A program made the translations under genes and the position numbers. A stretch of 64,000 nt of DNA. Source: Toxorhynchites rutilus septentrionalis (taxonomy: Eukaryota > Arthropoda > Insecta > Diptera > Culicidae). Numbering within the stretch: the stretch's first letter is position 1; every line of letters starts with the position of its first letter. This document shows, in pieces, positions 10,771 through 24,900 of this stretch. The stretch spans positions 253,238,994 through 253,302,993 of the forward strand of contig NC_073746.1 in assembly GCF_029784135.1 (NCBI RefSeq), in the 5' to 3' direction. The notes under the pieces were generated by a model. The model worked only from the letters and a program-made list of their open reading frames with translations, was not told where the DNA came from and ran no database searches.

Positions 10771-13569
10771 ACGAACCACAAAGTACATAGAATAAGAAGG
10801 TAGTCTACTTCTTGCTTTGTTCAAGTAGTGGTAGGCAAACAGAAAAAGCAAAAAATAGTGAAAAACTATCGATCGAATTCATATAAATTCAAACACTTTT
10901 TACTGTTTAAAATTAAAACACAAGAACTGTCTCAAAATATGTTATGAAATGATGAAACAGCAGTTTCAGCAGATTTTAAAACTGAAAAAAGTAAAATTAT
11001 CGCACCTGTACTATAAAAATAATGCAAAACAGATGAACAAATGTGTGGAGAGGTTATATCGAAGCAGTGTCGTTCTCGTTCCCGTTCCCGATCCAAGGAG
11101 CGGATTCATGGGATAGTTGAAAACTTCTCCGATTAGTTTATCTCATTCGAAATTATTCTGTCCAGCATCGCGGGACGTGGTACTTCAACATTTTGCTGAA
11201 GTAAACAAAAACTGTTCAGTATGAAATCGATAAAAATCACATAAAACCTTACTTGCAGTGAATAATCGGTTTACTATCATGTTTACCATCGGCTCAACTT
11301 GTGATTTTGTCACTTTTTATGATTTTTAGAGCTTTTAAAATCGAGAAATATTAAAAAAAAAACTTTAGAACTTCAAACAAATTGAGGATTTTTTATTACT
11401 AACTTCGTTGTGTGTATAACACGTGCGTTCTCCGTGTGTATACACAGGAAACATCCCTAACCTTCTATTCTACGTAAAGTAAATAAAGATCACGAACACC
11501 ACCTCACGGTGAAAACCGGGGCTCTGGCAACCCTATCTCAACCAATGCAAATTGAGCGTAGGCAGCATAAAACAGGGCTCGCGCTTAGGGGGCTCACGTG
11601 TTGTTTAATGTTTGAAGTCATATATGTTAATTTCTGATTACGTAAATCAAGGAAACTATCTTTGGAAAGCGATGTTTGGATACCCATCCGGAAGCTTTCT
11701 TTGCCATTTGCAATTAAAATCACTGCCGGAGAATCACGCGGAGCACTTCATTTTTAATTTTAGGTTATGATTTTTATGCTCATGATTTTCTATGCTGGCT
11801 ACAGAAAGGCGGCCATCCTAGCAATCCCTTGGTGAAAACGTTGAAAATGAAATGAAGTGTATATAACCTTGCGTACAGTTCATTTCGTTAATGGTGGAAT
11901 TGACAAGTGGTTCGTAACTTACATTATATAGAAAAGACGTATGTGGAACAGCGGGACGATAGCGTTTAGATTTGTTTATTAACACTGGAGTCAAATGGAC
12001 CATTTTAAACTTTTTGTCAACATTTTCTTGCAAATTACATTATTACAACATCATTTGCCTGCACTACTTTTCTTAAAACATACATCGAATTAATTTTTCA
12101 GCGTTTACTTCTCTCTTGTAATTTGTTTAATGAGAAATATGTAAATATAATCTATAAATATAATCTTTATAAATATGTAATATGTAATCTACCCTAGCTA
12201 CCGCAACGGGTCATTTTACTCGTGCAAACGTTCAGCTATTGTTTTATATATTTTGTTGTATTTGTGAATGAATAGTGCATGATCAGAATCAACTGTATTG
12301 CTGACTATCCAAGCGAGCTAACAGTAACCATTCCAAGCTACAGTGCTATTTTTCGTGTCAAAAATTGTAATTTCATTATTTTGCTAATAATTGTTATCCC
12401 AAAAAGTCGAAATATACAGGAGTAAGATGGTATGTCACGTTCCTCAACAAAACTATAGAAATCGAGTCATTGTTCACTAACTATTCATAAAGGGTCACTT
12501 GACCCGCTGTGGTAGGAATAGGCATACATGAAACTTAAGTAGGTTTAGTGTTAAAGCAATTTCGTTTGTTCAGGTCAATCCTGAAGAGCAACTACGAAGT
12601 GTACAGTCTACCCAATCTCAAGCACTTTAACGCCAGTGATCGAAGTAACACCAATAGCTTTCAATAAAATAAAAAATTATAGGAGGTTGTGTCCAAGATA
12701 CGACCGCATTGTTGACGTAGAACTACGCTGTTATTTTATATAAGTCGCTTGTTTATACCTTGGGATATTATTCTATAATGCTGTGAAATTTTAGAAACAA
12801 CTGCTTAGTAGACTAATTTCTGAAGTGGTTTTTTCATTGTAGAATCTGTTGACGATAATTGATTGATGATTCATTCTTGCCTTCGCAAAACAATACACTA
12901 GCTGATCGTACGTCGCAATTTATTTCATGTCAATGCATTGAAAATTTACCTCGAACGCTATTCCGGTGGCCTTTTTCGCAATTGACATATACTCGGCTAC
13001 AATCGATTATATACATGTTGCACCAGCACCATTATTCCACATCACATAACTACATCAATATATCTTTGGCACCGCATGGAAACAACAACAATGACAACAC
13101 TTGCAAGTATCAAATATTATGCTACATGTTATTTAGTATTGCCTCAAAGGAATCGCACCTCTAGCCATCGTTCGTATAACGTAAACCAAGCGCCAAACAA
13201 GCGTTCGCCATAGCATGCATACAGAGCCATACATTGGTGGCTTGAAACTACTAGGAATATAAACACTTCTTATCATTTTGCGCTATTCTCAAAAGAAACG
13301 CTTCCGTTAATATTACTGGCCTCGAAAAAGAGTTGCATTACTTTCTGATGCTAGAGAGAAGCGGATCTGTCACCCTAAGTGGAGGAAGTTTTGTTACTGG
13401 CAAGTGAAACCTAATCACATACAAAATTCCAGAACGACATTTACTTTCTTGGTGACTAAACAAGCGAAATAAACTCTTTGTAATAACAACCAACGCACCA
13501 ACGAAGCCCTTATGATGACGGAAAACAAACAATGTTAACTGCTTGGAAAAAGACTGAATTATGCCACAC
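10771..13569. other. Intergenic repeat-rich DNA without recognised gene
   Basis: AT-rich. Contains isolated fragments of the MITE family seen at 657-760 (11489-11515 with CACCTCACGGTGAAAAC; 11849-11895 with GAAATGAAGTGTATATAACC) and a copy of the GACGTAG-AA-CTACG motif at 12714. An open frame at 12859-13164 (+) has no family features. I see no exon I can support. Confidence 0.4.
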
Positions 13570-13904
13570 AGCTTGTACTCTGCTGTAACACCCATCGATG
13601 TGAGTTCGCTGATAAGTTTGTCAAAAGCGACCGCCTTCACCACCAGCGGGGGGAGCTTGATTTTGGTTGCTGCCTGGGTAACGGCGTTTACATTTTCGAC
13701 CGACGCGCCGAAATCGCCTACTTCCCTGTTGTTCGATGCGGTGTCACACTCGCGAAGGCTCGGTTCAGTGCGAGCGCTATTCACTGCACCAACATCGCGT
13801 GCATCATTAGATGACGCTTGGCTCGAAATTTTATTGCCCCTGGCAATGCGTTCGTTTTTTGCAGGGCTCGAGCCTGCCTTCCTCTTTTTCTTGGTCAAAC
13901 ACAT
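13570..13904 (-). pseudogene. Jockey-like non-LTR ORF1 fragment
   Basis: The minus-strand frame starting near 13904 opens with a basic Lys/Arg/Ser-rich leader and reaches TKIKLPPLVVKAVAFDKL and SMGVTAEYKLCGI. This resembles the beginning of the ORF1 RNA-binding region of jockey-type elements (KLPP...L...G). After about residue 113 the similarity stops, although the frame stays open to 13338 with unrelated sequence. It is a 3'-truncated fragment with no reverse transcriptase nearby. Confidence 0.45.
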
Positions 13905-14164
13905 TACGAGAAGCGTCTAATTTATTACATGGAAAGGAAAACACATGATACAAATAACGGGAAAAACAAACTGAAAAAACCACACGACGATATCCAAGTT
14001 GGGTTACCACTGGTGGGGTCCAATCTTAGATTGTAGCGCAGCGAAAGCAAAGTGAACTGGATTGCTCAACAGTCCGATGCCGAATGAAAGTTTGCCTCAC
14101 CGAGATCCACTGTTTATACTCTAGGCAAGTATTCCCCTTAATTCTTCTACTTTTCCTTTGTTCA

Positions 14165-14475
14165 CGGAGACATTAAATCCTACGATTTCCCCTCCGTTGG
14201 TCGTCGATACGTGCTCGTTATTGAAAGCTCTGTTGGGGAAAGCACACAAATGGAGAAGAAATGTATGGGAAAATGGAAACGTTAAAGTTTTTATGAATTT
14301 TAACCATTTACAAACCAGGGGATTCTAATGTATAACATATTAAACAAATCTTACGGAATTTCCGATTCGTTTAGTATGTAAATCGCCAAAATCCGTTCAC
14401 GGTAAAAATAGTTATTAACGTTAACTTTATTTCATAAAAACGTGACCTGTTTTCTGATTTGGCACCCTTAATGAA
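14165..14475. repeat. Dispersed non-coding repeat, copy 1
   Basis: Shares an alignable block with 27960-28197: GGGAAAATGG, AACCATTTAC, ATAGTTATTAA, then TTTATTTCA.AAAAACGT and a common end TGATTTGGCACCCTTA / TGATTTGCCACCCTTA, in the same orientation. No coding capacity. Directly after this copy comes the palindrome-like GACGTAG-TT-CTACGTC at 14477-14492. The family is unknown to me. Confidence 0.55.
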
Positions 14476-14492
14476 AGACGTAGTTCTACGTC

Positions 14493-15914
14493 AAAAAATT
14501 ACAGCTCGGTACGATATATGTTAATAAAAAGAAAATTTAATATTTTGAAAGCATATAACATGAATAGCTTACAATTGTACACCAGTCTGTAATATTTTCT
14601 ATCAGTGCATTGTGAAAGCCATATAAATAGCAGTGGGGTCGCCCTATCGAAAATTTATGCACAGCAAATAGCATCCATCGAACTGCAGAGAAGTATACGG
14701 AATTAGCAGCGCAATCCTAGCAAATTTGTAGTAATATGATGATGGCACAAGGTAGTATTGGAAAGACCCGTCGATTCTGCATCCCCGAAAGCCAGACTGC
14801 CTCAATCGTTTGGGGAAAGTGGATTATCATTAACCGAACAAGACTGGAAAGAAACTTTGGTGGGCTTCGATTTCGCAAATCGCGTGGAAAATCGTAATGT
14901 CTGAGAGAATGGCTGGATCGGTTGTGGGGTAGGGTAGAGTGAGGGCGAGGGAACTCCCGATATGAAAAATATACATGACTTCGTTTGACGCAAAATCATA
15001 CGAGAGAAACATCAACGCGAACTGTCAGTCAGTCAGTGAACGATGCCTTCAGCATGAAGTAACAGGAGTTTGCTCGCGCGTTGCTACGAGTAGATTGCAC
15101 TCACACAGGCGCACACAGATTGTACAAAAAACGGAGACGAGATTTTTTCCATCGAATTTGCTGAATTTTACATCATAAAATTCAGGGATAAAAGTAATAC
15201 CAAAGTGGAGAAATTTATCGGGAAGTTGTTCCCGGGCACACGCCGGTGTATTTGAACCTAGCGAAGACCGGATTTTGTCGGTGCTCGGAGGAGAAAAGAC
15301 GATTTATTTTTCGCTGCTGCTTACACACGGGTTTGAAGATGTTTGCCGTCGTCTGAACGGGGATCCTACATTTTGGTGGAACTGGCTATGCAAGGATTGT
15401 TCCCAGTTTGCGTACAACAAGACAGCGAGATCAGTTCCCTTTGAGGTAATATTTTAATCGGAATAATAATTCTCTCATGTAATAAATATTGAATAATGTT
15501 TTTGTTATTTTGCTTTCGTTCGTCAATGAGTAATTTGACATTCTTGTCAAAGAGAAAAACTTTTTGAGGTTATTTTTCTGAGATGTTTATTTTTGCATCG
15601 CAGCATATTTCGGATATTATGTTTATCGTTTAATTTTGTTTTGCATTAATGTCTCACTAAATATTTATTAATTCATCGATTATATAAATGCATTTGTTGA
15701 ATCTAAACTGAAGTAAATTTAATTACTGCTTCCTTTAGAAATTTTGTTTTCTATTATATATTTTCCTAATAACTTATGCGTGCGACAATTAAATTCCTGT
15801 TCCATATATTCAGTCTTAATTTCTCCTGTTGAGCTGTATCCTAGGTTGTTCGTTGAATTAATGTTCTAATATATCAGCTGATTCATTGCAATATGCTCTA
15901 TTTCACGGGTAGCG
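14493..15914 (+). promoter_or_regulatory. Probable promoter, 5' UTR exon and leader intron of Set1
   Basis: No protein gene recognised here. An initiator-like run CAGTCAGTCAGTGAACG lies near 15023-15039. A plausible 5' UTR exon ends at a donor (CCTTTGAG|GTAATATT near 15444) and the Set1 start codon follows an acceptor-like TAG at about 15910-15912. This exon/intron model is inference from splice-like signals only. The start at 15915 is the first ATG opening the conserved frame. Confidence 0.35.
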
Positions 15915-18900
15915 ATGAACGGAACAACTGATGGCAAATCCTCCAGCTCATCTTCGTCGTCGTCATCCGGTGGCGGTAGCATTGGCGGCGGCGCAACAAT
16001 AACTAATCAACAGAAAGCACCCCGAAATTACAAACTGATAGCAGACCCGTTCCTACATAAAGGAGTTCCAAAAATCTACCGCTACGATGGGATCGTCCCC
16101 GGTGATCCAACCTATCCTCCGGTAATACCTAGGGATCCGCGGAATCCACTGGCCAGGATTAGGGCACGTTCGGAAGTATGTGATCTAACTGTTCCGAGGT
16201 ATGGCTATAATTTATTGTTTCCAGCATTTAGTGTAATGTTTCTTCTCAATCGCTGTTTAGATTCAAAATCGATCAGAACTACATTGGTGAACCTCCGGCT
16301 ATAGAAATTACTATCACTAACTTGAATGACAACATCGATAAGCCTTTTTTGGCGGACATGCTCGCGAAGTGTGGCACCTATACCGAATTGTACATCTATT
16401 ACCACCCAGTGACGAACAAACATCTGGGCCTGGCACGGATCGTATTCGAGAATGTCCGCTCAGCGCGACTTTGCGTGGAAAAGCTTAATGGAACCTCAGT
16501 AATGGGTAAAGTACTCAACGTCTTCAAAGATTCGTTCGGCGAAGAATGTAAGCGAATATTAGAGGATAGAACGTCGGAAAAACCTAAACGAAATGCCGTA
16601 CAACCACCACAACCGCCGTCACATGCACACGATGCGATGCCACCACTTCCAGCAGTTGCCACAAGTCAGTTGGGTCCTGCAAAACCATCACATATGTCCT
16701 CCGCTAGCCACTACGGGCGTGGTGGTGGTGTTACCGAATTATTAAATGACGAAGACAATTGGGATAGTGACGACGTGGTTAAAGTTGCAAAACCATCATC
16801 GATTAAAAATGTACCGGAAAACGACTCATGGGATGCGGACGATTACTCGGGAAGTGCTGGGAACAGCCAGGACTCCAGCTTCTACAACAAAGAAAAATAT
16901 TCATCGGCGAGGAAAAGTGTAAGCCATTATGACGAGAAGGACGACGACGGGAGAAACAAGGATAAATACTACGACCGAGATCGAGAAAAAGACCGTAAGC
17001 ACCACCATCATCACAAAAGTGGCAAACGTGAGCGGGATCGGGATCGAGACAGGGACAGCAGGGACTGGGAGCGTGGTAGAGAAAGGGATCGAGAACAGAA
17101 ATGGGATAGAGGCGAGCGTGAACGAGATCGAGAGAGAGATCGTGATCGCGAGAAGGAACGTGATCGTGACAGAGAAAGAGATCGAGATAGACACTGGGAT
17201 CGAGATCATGAACGGTTCGGGCGGGATCGTGATAACCGGCGGAAAAGCAAATCCGGAGGTTATTGGCATGTTGAGTCTGGCAGCTATTCTACTGAGGCAA
17301 ATTATTCTGGAAGCAATCGGTTCTCACAGTACGAATACTATGGATACTCATCGTCTGATTATGGTCATTATGGTTATCCACCTCCGCCACCTTCAGCATC
17401 CGTGGGAAACTATGCGGCCACCGAAACCGCAACCACATCGTGGGCACCACCGCCGCCTCCTGATGAAAAGCCAAAAGCACCTCCTCCGCCTCCCACCGCC
17501 AGTAAGCCCAAGTCCGTTTTAGACGATTCAGAAATGTGGGATGATGACGCTGATGGAATGGTACAACCAAAGCCACCAATGACGCCTCCTGTTCTTCCTG
17601 AGCCAAAGAGTGATCTCAACGTCGAGGATGAGAATAGCGGCTCCGCTTTAGATTTAGACACTAGAATAGCGCTTATGTTCAAGGATAAAACGTTTGGCGC
17701 CGCTCCTTTCCTGCAATTGAGTGATGGCGAAGAGGAAGAAAAGAAAGAAGCAACTACCAACTCAGTGAACCAAGCTCAAGACGTGCCAATCAAGGAGGAA
17801 ATCAAAGAAGAGTCGTCTGCTAGCTCTCCACTTCCGGAAGTTCAACTTAAAAATGAATCCAAAATAGAACCCCCAAAGGAGGAAGGAGCAAGTGACATAT
17901 CGTCTAGTGACGATGAAATTCTCGCTAAAGAAAGTTCACCTGTGAACAAACCCTACATGGAAGATATTATCAAACGCGATAACGATCAAATGTCGCTATC
18001 AAGTCTATCCTCGAATGATGATAAGAACGATGATCTCAAGCCACCCCCACTTCCGGCAGATCCTGCCCCTGAAGCTCCGCCTCCTCCCGAACCAACTGAT
18101 CAGGTTGCTTATGTTTATCCACCCGGTATTGGACCCGTCATGGGATATCCCCCGGCACCCCCCGGTACTGACCCTTCATACTATTATTCACAAACATACT
18201 CCCAAAGTTCGTATCAACAGTATCAATCGGGCTACTATCAAAACAGTTATGTGCATCAGTATGTTCCAGGTTTTACCGGAGCGTATCCGTACCAGTTCCC
18301 AGCATCTTCCCAGCCGTATTACTCTCCGAACAAGAAAGATCCCTACGGCAGCGAAGATCGACACCGGTCGACATATACGGGAAGCTCGGGAAGAGATCGC
18401 GGCCGGCAGCATCTCCAAAAAAACAATCGCTACGACGATGCCATAACAGCTGTCATCGAACGTGTAACGGCTGAATTGAAGCAAATTCTGAAGAAAGATT
18501 TCAACAAGAAAATGATAGAAAACACCGCCTACAAGAATTACGAAGCGTGGTGGGACGAGGAAGAGTTGAAAAGCAAGGGCAAGGATAAGAGTGTTCTGAG
18601 CGATATCACCCCTCTAGTTGGTAAGAAAGTGATTGACAAGGCACCGGATATCAACCAGCTGCTCAATCAAACGTACGATAATCTGGACAGTAACAGCAGC
18701 TACATGGGGCTTGGACTACGAGCCACCATTCCCAAGATGCCTAGCTTTCGGAGAATACGGAAGGAACCGAGCCCTGTTCCACAGGACGAAGATTCGAGGC
18801 GGAGCGATCAAGAGGACATGGTACACGGATCTGACTCGGAGAAAGAACAAGACTGTCAGAATACAACGCCGACAAAGTCTAAAGCACCCTCAAATTTGGT

Positions 18901-21900
18901 GTCTCCAGGGAGCGCTACTATCTCGAGGATACCCTCCTCTTCCGCTATTCAACGCACAGAGAAACGAAAACCCAGTGTGTCGTCGTTCTTCACGTCGTCC
19001 AGTGAAGAGGAGAGTGCCAGTGCCAGTGAGTCAGAGGAAAGCACAGATTCTGGTTCGATTTCTAACGCGGAAATTCCATTCAACAACAACCGGAAGCAAC
19101 CACAACAATCTTCCTCTCGTGAAAAGCGCGAGAAACGCATCTATTCCGACTCGGACAGTGAAGATGAGTTGCTGGAACAGTCGGGAAACAAATTCTCGCT
19201 ACCATCCAGCAGTGTTGGCTCTCGTAGCAAGGCGAAGATATACTCCGATTCGGATTCAGATGAACCATCCAAACCTCCCCGCAAAGAAATTTTACCTTCC
19301 GTTTCGACCGAGAAAGTTCGCAGCAAAAGTCCGGACAGCCCATCGATTCTGCCGCATAGTAGCGGCACAAGTGAAGAAAAACCAACTCCACCTGCTGCGT
19401 TACCGGAGAAAGTTTCGATGCTTCCGCTGGACGAACTACACGAAGATCTATCGCCGGACGTTGATGAGAGCTCTCCTCCCGAGGAGCCTCCGAGAACACC
19501 TGGCCGAGAATCTCCGAAAAAATCCCGCTACGATCTTGACCGAATCTACAGTGACTCGGAGGAGGAGCGTGAGTATCAGGAAAAACGAAGAAGGAAGGCC
19601 GAATATCTGGAGCAAATCGAACGAGAATTCCAGGAAGAGCAAGCGAGATTAGCTCTTGAAAGCGAACAACTAAAGGCTGCGGCCGAATCGGCTCCTCCGG
19701 TTCCGAAATCGCCCGTTAAAGGAGCGAGAAACAACAAGAAGAATTCTTCGGTATCAATACTGGATAAGGCTCCAAGTCCGGGCGATCCCGTCACTCCAAT
19801 AACCACCCAACCACCTCCAACACCTGGTGCAGGGCTTCTCGATACCTGCAAAGATCCTATGGCTGCCTCCATGCCTACGAGTAGTGCAGCACCAGCAGCA
19901 GCAGCTGGGAAAAAGAAAAAAGCGGAAAAAGTCACTAAACCGAAAGCGAAAGGAGGCCGAAAAGCAAAAGATACCAACGGAGTATCTCATAGTGTGCTTT
20001 CTGTACCAGAAGTATCTCCTATTCCAGTGCAACAGCCCCCAGCACCCGCACCTGTAATTACACCATCAGTAGCAAATCTTCCTCCGCCTTTTGAACCACT
20101 TGGTACTGCTCCACGGACCACTTCGACGGCAGACGATTTCTTCTCTGCCGACGAGGAGGCGAGACGAGCCGCGAAAGCGTCTCCCACCTCTTCGGATGGT
20201 GGTTCGAGTCAGATTAGTCAGGTGGCACTTGATCACTGCTATTCATTACCACCCTCAGCGTCGCCTTCATCCTCATCGCCACATCCCCAGTCAGATTACT
20301 CAGCGCCGGTCGCTAAATCTGCGAACAAATATGCACCCTCGTCCGATGTGCTTGCGCACGACCATGGCTACACAAACAACGATAACGCTGGTGTACTTCC
20401 GGGAACACCAGGACAAGCAGTTGCGGCCATCTCAGTGGAGCATGTGCAGCATGTCACCCCTGACGCTGCTGCAGAGTTGAAAGCCATTGTTCCTGGTTCA
20501 GCTACTGCAGCTCCATCCTCACGCCCGGTCGGCCGTCCAAAGAAGGAGACCAATGCTGCAAAGGCGAAACACAAGAAACGCACGGAGAAGCAGGAGAAAA
20601 TAGCAATTGCACAACGAGGCTATGCCAGTGCTGCTGGTGCTCAAGCGCTCGCTCCTTACAATCAATCAACACAATTTGTACCTGTTGCTAAATACCGGGA
20701 ACGCGAGATTCGTTCCGAAATGGGCGTTCTGTACGATTTCCTTACGCGCGGAATCGACGCCGAAGATGTCCACTACATCAGACAGAGCTATGCATTGCTC
20801 CTCAGTGATGATGCGAACAATTATTGGCTGAACGCTACTCATTGGGTTGATCACTGCACAACGGAACGAAGCTATATTCCACCGCCCGCGAAAAAGCGTA
20901 AAAAAGACAAAGAATCAGTGTCCGACATCAAACAACACTCGACCGGGTCGGCTCGAACTCAGGGCTTCTACAAGATAGACCCCAGAGAAAAGGCAAAATA
21001 CAAATACCACCATTTGAAGGGCACGGCAGCGGCGAACCACTTGAACAAAATCGAAACGGCCAAAGCCGTTGCAAAAATGCAGGGCCTGTCACGAGAGGCT
21101 CGCTCCAACCAGCGTCGACTGTTGACAGCGTTTGGTGCCAGCACTGAGTCCGAGTTGCTCAAGTTTAACCAGTTGAAGTTCCGCAAGAAGCAGCTGAAAT
21201 TTGCGAAATCGGCCATCCACGACTGGGGACTCTTTGCGATGGAACCGATTGCGGCCGATGAGATGGTCATCGAGTACGTTGGGCAGATGGTTCGCCCCTC
21301 GGTGGCTGATCTGAGGGAAACAAAGTACGAAGCCATTGGTATCGGCAGTTCGTATCTCTTCCGGATCGATATGGAGACGATTATCGATGCAACCAAGTGT
21401 GGCAATTTGGCGCGTTTTATCAATCACAGCTGTAACGTAAGTAGACTTATGATTTTTTTTCGGTGGAGGATTCCAACCCAAAGCAAATCGACGATTTCCA
21501 GATTTCCACTTTTTCAAATATGTATATATGTATATTTATGGGGAGAATAGTCACGATGGATTGTTGATATTGTTTTGTATCCAGCGAATGCTAATCCGCA
21601 GCAATTTAATTAATTAATAAAATAATTTTAAACTTTTCTTAGCAATTTGTGAGGTGTGTGCCGATGCATTATTATGTAACAAAATGGCTTCTCATAGATC
21701 ACAAATTGATCGATGGTTTGAGATACAGTCAAACTTCGATTATCCGCGAAAGTGAGTTCCTTAGTAATTCTATGAACCTTCCCGAAATTTGTCAGTGAGT
21801 GGTAGAGTCTTGCTTTTTTGCTTTGGTCATCGCCTTCACATTATCTGATCACTGATATACAAGACCTTACAGATTAATAGTTCAATAATTTATGTATTGA

Positions 21901-24900
21901 TGAAACATTTTTTTTCGTTTTTGTACCTCATGTTTAGTCCCATATTGCGTTATCTGCGATTTTCGTTATATGCGATGACCTGGCCCGACTATTTCGAGGA
22001 TAAACGAGGTTCTATTATATATTATTTGATCGGAAGCATTGATCACCTTTAATCTTCCTACACTCGGGCATAGGTCTGACAGACCAAGCATCAATGAGGT
22101 GGCTGAATTAAACTACTATTAAAACTGAATGAAGTCAAAGAAAAAATATTTTCTGACGTTTTTTCACTCAATTATATCTTTTTCTTTGAATAAATACCAA
22201 GAACGCCTAAAATACACAATAGCAAAACCACAGAGACGTGCACAGCTCAGAGTACACAAACTACGATTTTTCGCGCGAGTATAATGTTAAGAAGTTTATA
22301 TATAACAAGGCCCTTTTAATTTAATCAAACACAGAGCACTTTCTCCTTTCCGAAACGTCTTTGTATCGCGGTCGATGCTGAAGATAATTTCCGGCATTTA
22401 TGAATAATAGAAAATCCATGTTTCGTCACCTGCTTCAGTCTCAGTCTTCATCAGCTGGAGCAGCTCTGAATCTTCAAGGTTTTTTTTATCGAAAACGTCT
22501 TTGCAACATGGTCTGATTTGAAATATTTGTCCAATTAACTCGGTTCGGGACTATCTCTCTCCACCCCGTGCTCACCAGGTTCTGCTCCACTTGGTCGAAC
22601 CACCTTTCTCGCTACGCTCTTCGTCGTAAACACCATTTTTGCTAATATTTTTTCTTAAATTCTAGTTTATTGTACCTTCTCAGGGTGTCGATTACCTGGA
22701 AAACCCTTGAAAATCGAGGAATGCCAATGAATTTAAACAATGTCAGGGAACTTCGTCACCAATCAGGAAAAAAAACTTTTGAATTTTTTGACTACTGTAC
22801 ATAATTTTTTTACAATTTCAATTATTCCGAATAATAATTGATTTTCAGGAGGAATAAATACGCTTTAAAAAAAAATTGAGCAAAATCAACTTCTCATCAA
22901 ATTAGTATTCTAGTAAATGAAAAACACTTTTTTTGCAGGTGTTGAAGAAATTCCATACGATAATCGTGTCTGAAGTCATTTTTATATTATAATGAAGAGT
23001 TTCAGTAAACATATCGGAAATGTATACACAAATTGTCAAATGAAAGTCAGAAATATATGTGTAAAGTAATTCAATAACATGATATAAACATTTTCATTAG
23101 AATTTTAACATTTTGAAACTGGCTTCGTGCCTTCTAATCTGATAAAGAATACACTTTCGAGTTTGGGACCCAAAGTATGGCCTCGAACATGCCATCATTG
23201 ATTCCGATCAAAAATTGGCTGGAAAACAACCAATATAGACCTTTAGAATATATGGACGGATTATGGCGTATCAGTTGAGTTCGAGCAGACTTCTCACTGA
23301 AACAATATTCTAAACTTGTTGCAAGCAACAAAGGCAATAAATGTTGCTCACAATGATTTGAAAAACCACTGAATAAATTTTTGGATGGGATTTCAACCGG
23401 GTGATAAGTTTGCGGAGTTTGAGAGGGACTTTTCCATTAACGCCTAATGGGCCTGATTACGAACGTCACTTCACGGTGAACACGGAATAATATGCAAACA
23501 ATCCTCAATCCTATCCTCAACAACAAGGTATACAAAACAGGCTTGAGGCGATTTGGACCTATGTCAATTCCGAAACCTCGTCGAAAGTCAGCCAAAACAT
23601 CTGTAAATGAGGTCTAAGGAAGTCACCTTGAATAAGAAATATTTGTTTTGATTTGTCTTTATTTACTTTGTATAATGTAAAACGAAGGTTACAACAAAAC
23701 AAAATGCTTTGTTTCCATGGAACTTGAACTGCCCATGTTTGTATGGTTCCCGGAATAAATCGCCACAGAAAACGACTGCAACAGAAACCACCGCTTATAA
23801 AATGTGTAGTAGGCTATAAATATTGTGGCGCGGTATTGTATTTCAAAACAAGAATTAACCGGGCAAACGTATCGCCCCAGGCAAACGTAACGCCCCGGGC
23901 AGACGTATACCGTCCGACGCTCGCTAGAGCTCGGTCGGACATTGCTAAAGGATCGTATCCTATGTTTCAAACTAACCGGGCAATCAGTGGATCCCAGGTT
24001 TGCGTGCGAGACACCGCCGCTTCCGACGGCGGGTCGGCGGTGGACTCGGATTGCGTCATCTTGGCGGCATGGGCCGCCTCGATTCCTTATCCTCGCCAAA
24101 TGGGGACTTCGTCCCCATTACATTGTCCTCAGAATAAATTTCGAAAAACGAGAACAAGAGAATAAATTTATAATAGAAATGTGAGGCACATGATGTTTTT
24201 CCCGCGCCAAATATTTCTAGCCTACTACACTTTTTCTAAGCGGTTGTTTCTGTTGCAGTTGTTTACTGTGGCGATTTATTCCGGTCACCGTTTGTATAGG
24301 GGACGTAAGCGACAAAATGAAAAATCGACTTTTTCGCTGTTTCGCATTCTACGCAATGTAATACGTTTGCTCAACATGCAAACAAACATTTTTTGTTCGA
24401 AAACATTTGAGCAATTTAGAATAACAGTTTCCGAAAAATCACTGTTTGTCCGCATAACAGACGTAGTTCCATACAGCTTTCATACATCGTTCGAAAATCA
24501 ACAATTATAAGTATTATGTGCTACACTGAGAGGAAAATTTTGTATATATGACCATTTTTTTTGGTAAATATTACGTAAATATAATGCCGTACGCTCTTCG
24601 CTTTCTTTAATGTGGCTCACACTGGTCACGGGTGTCTCTTATTCGAATACGTTGCCAAATATGATAACCGCGTTCAACACATGGAACAACGGTATTTCTA
24701 TAAAATAAAACGAATTGCATAACATAGTGCCAAATATTTTAAAAATAATTGAGCATTTACCTATTTTTACTGGAAATCCCAATGGAAGCTGCATAGTGAA
24801 AAAATCATTCAGTTCAGTCACATGCGGACTACTGATCATTGTGGATCAAAATTGGTAGTACATGTTCTTTAAATTTGATAAGAAATTCTCCACTCAGCCA

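Noticed and set aside
12859..13164. 101-codon plus-strand frame
   Set aside because: No conserved motif, no splice support, AT-rich composition; insufficient to call a gene.
16399..20583. Open frames of 60-340 codons opposite or offset to Set1
   Set aside because: Low-complexity shadows of the real frame; none has family motifs.
22671..22760. Possible exon with coding-like composition
   Set aside because: Stops in all frames and no splice signals; left as unassigned intron DNA.
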